Of a stretch of DNA of 64,000 nucleotides, positions 61,872 through 64,000 are shown piece after piece. The notes beneath the pieces are model-generated. The model worked only from the letters and a program-made list of their open reading frames with translations. It was not told where the DNA came from and ran no database searches. Each line of letters opens with the position of its first letter. Positions within the stretch are counted from its first letter, which is position 1. Source of the DNA: Nilaparvata lugens (lineage: Eukaryota; Arthropoda; Insecta; Hemiptera; Delphacidae); assembly GCF_014356525.2 (NCBI RefSeq), contig NC_052518.1, positions 29,287,179-29,351,178 on the forward strand, read 5' to 3'. A program made the translations under genes and the position numbers.

Positions 61872-64000
61872 AATCTAACATCATCATCAGACTATGTGGC
61901 GTGAATTCCAGCGCTGTCCGCCATCGTATTAGCATTGAGGATCCCGAGGAAATCAACATTGAGAATCTGCTCGAGAGGTCAAAACGACGCGTTTTAGAGA
62001 TAATTAGGGAGCACACGGCACAGCATGATGGCAATGTGAAATGGTACATTGTGTTAAATGTTTTATTGTACAAATTAGTGGTGATGGATGATGGGGTTAG
62101 CGAGTCTGTCTCATCTCTCGTCAATCTTCATAGTTACTCCAACATAGCACTAAACGTGCTTGAGTATTATGAAGATTTTAATAATCATTTCATGTTGGCT
62201 ATAAGAGGAATCCTGTCATCTTTTGAGAACTTTGTTCGACATGGCAGCGGTTGGGTGTTGAAGAAAATTGAGTCACTGGATGTGAACGTGATTAAATTTA
62301 ATCCAATATTCACATCCAGTTTCATTCAAACACCCCAGTTTCTTAAAAACAAAAATTTTATTATAAATGTCAAAAATCTGTCTGACGAAAAATGCTTTTT
62401 ATGGTCAGTCCTTGCATATTTCCATCAGAAACCAAACGACTCACACTTGACTGTAAAGTATTTGAGCAAGTGTGCTCACACACTTAATACGTGAGGTGTA
62501 AATTATCTGGTGATGACACGCAATATTAAGAAATTTGAAGTACTGAATCCAGATATTGCAATTCACGTCATCGCGCATGACAACAAAAAGTTTTCCCCCT
62601 ACCGCACAAGCATTTTCCGCACTCGTAAACATCAAATTAATCTTTCAATGTTGAAAGCTGATGCAGGAAAAATGCATTTTTGTTTAATTAATACCATGAA
62701 TGGGAAAAACGGATTATCATGCCTTCTCTCTCACCTTTCAAAACATGACAGTCAAGTACATGTTTGTAATTTCTGTTTTCATAGATTTACATCAACCAAA
62801 TCTAAAAATTATGATGGGAAAGCAAATTTGATGAAACATGAGCAGCTTTGTTCCAAGTTTGAATCACAGCGTGTTTCATATCCTGAACGCGGAGACACAA
62901 TTAAATTTAAGAAACTAGGCGCGACGTTGAAGGAAAAGTATACAATTTACGCTGATTTAGAAACTCATGTTGTTAATATCAATAATAATGATGATGATAA
63001 ATCCAATTCCGATGAAATTACTCATAGCTATACAAAGAAAACAGCAAGACATATTCCCTGTGGGTATTGTTTTGTTGTTATCGATGTGAATGGGGAAATC
63101 GCTCATGGAACTGTACTCCATAGATCGAGTAATTTAGATAAAAAAATCATTGAGAAATTTCTTCAGGAAATTACAGATCTCGGTGACATTTTGTATGAGG
63201 ATATGAAACGCAAAATTCTGATGCAACATTTATCCTAAAGTCAAGAGCGCAAATTTCATAATTCGGTAAACTGTGGGCTTTGCGCCAAACCATTCTTAGA
63301 CACCGATATTAAATGTCGTCACCATGCACATGTAACCGGAAATTACCTATGTGCAGCCCATGTTTCTTGTAATTTATCAGCTTGTACTCCGGAGTACATT
63401 TCATGTTATTTACACAATTTCTCCGGGTTTGATTCGCATTTCATTCTGAAAGTGCTCGGTGAATGTAAAAAAGAAATTCCCTGCATCACGAATACGTCAG
63501 AGAGATTTTTGACACTTTCAGTAGGCAAAATTAAATTTTTAGATTCCTACAAGTTTATGAACAAGTCCTTGGAAGTATTGGTGCATAATTTGGTAGAGAG
63601 TACAGACATGGAAAAGAAGTTTGAACATTTATTTTCAGTGTTTCATGACCCACCATGTGAACACAGACATCTCTTGTTGAAAAAAGGAATATATCCTTAC
63701 TCATACATGAGTTGTCCCAAAAAATTTGTGGAAACATCACTTCCTCCCATCAAATGTTTTCATAATGATTTAACTGATACACCTCTGTCTCGCAAAGAAT
63801 ATGAGCATGTGCAAAGAGTGTTCTCGACATTCAAACTGAAATCGCTCGGTGAATATCACAATTTCTATTTATGTTTGGATGTGTTGCTATTAGCGGAAGT
63901 TTTTGAATCTATGAGGTCTACGCTTTTTTGCTCATATGGCCTTGATGTCACTCATTTTGTTTCCCTCACGCACTTTACCTGGAATTGTATGTTGAAGTAC
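61872..64000 (+). pseudogene. polB: Protein-primed family B DNA polymerase, Polinton 2, runs off the window
   Basis: The N-terminal domain (61901-62494) reaches the shared TGA at 62492-62494. It then continues at 62510-63238 with a Cys/His zinc-finger-like part (CNFCFHRF, HEQLCSKF) and Exo I YADLET, to a TAA at 63236-63238 where Polinton 1 has GAA. The frame goes on with CGLCAKPF, the Exo II block HNFSGFDSHF and the Exo III-like FYLCLDVLLLAEVFE near 63880. The palm lies outside the window. More complete than the Polinton 1 gene in the exonuclease domain. Confidence 0.87.

Overview
The window looks like an AT-rich arthropod genome, probably an insect and possibly hemipteran, although the species is not decided by the sequence. 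I recognise no ordinary host gene. Almost everything is mobile DNA: two Polinton/Maverick elements of the adintovirus type, a Gypsy and a BEL/Pao LTR retrotransposon, four non-LTR retrotransposons (called A to D here), a foldback-like DNA transposon and several repeat arrays. Most nesting can be read base by base from target-site duplications (TSDs).

Layout. A decayed Gypsy element on the minus strand is the oldest layer: its protease and reverse transcriptase lie at 380-1953 and its gag at 27216-27832. Between them sits a 25 kb foldback-like element (1954-27205) with long subrepeat-built inverted arms, a 10-bp TSD, a RING-finger gene and a possible zinc-ribbon gene. Polinton 1 (2254-20753, exactly 18,500 bp) has inserted into the left arm of that element, with AG...CT termini and a 6-bp TSD. 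Polinton 2 (27833 to beyond the window end) lies in the Gypsy gag in opposite orientation. It carries a BEL/Pao element in its penton-like gene (31056-38222, 5-bp TSD), non-LTR element A in its spliced gene (from 42388), and non-LTR element D in its BIR gene (58855-61465). A tandem repeat at 45768-57510 carries non-LTR element C (46165-57196), which is itself split by element B (46744-52234).

Polinton 1 gene map. Minus strand, reading leftward from about 10.8 kb: protein-primed family B DNA polymerase, integrase with a chromodomain-like end, FtsK/HerA packaging ATPase, a DUF8207-like gene and two unknown genes. Plus strand: a BIR (inhibitor-of-apoptosis) gene, a two-exon gene, then a tightly packed late cluster of PLA2-like capsid protein, adenain-like protease, penton-like minor capsid protein, small basic protein, double-jelly-roll major capsid protein, and three accessory genes, one with a second BIR-like motif. 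Both copies are damaged by nonsense mutations, frameshifts and insertions, so neither looks able to move by itself. Comparing them separates conserved signals from decay.

The most interesting signals are a TATA box plus leader exon with a splice donor conserved in both Polintons on the polymerase strand, matched by a conserved acceptor at the polymerase start (an adenovirus-like arrangement); two in-frame TGA codons shared by both copies; a catalytic His to Tyr change in one capsid protease; an unexplained 149-codon ORF filling the ORF1-ORF2 gap of element C; and ubiquitin-pathway-like cargo in the foldback-like element.
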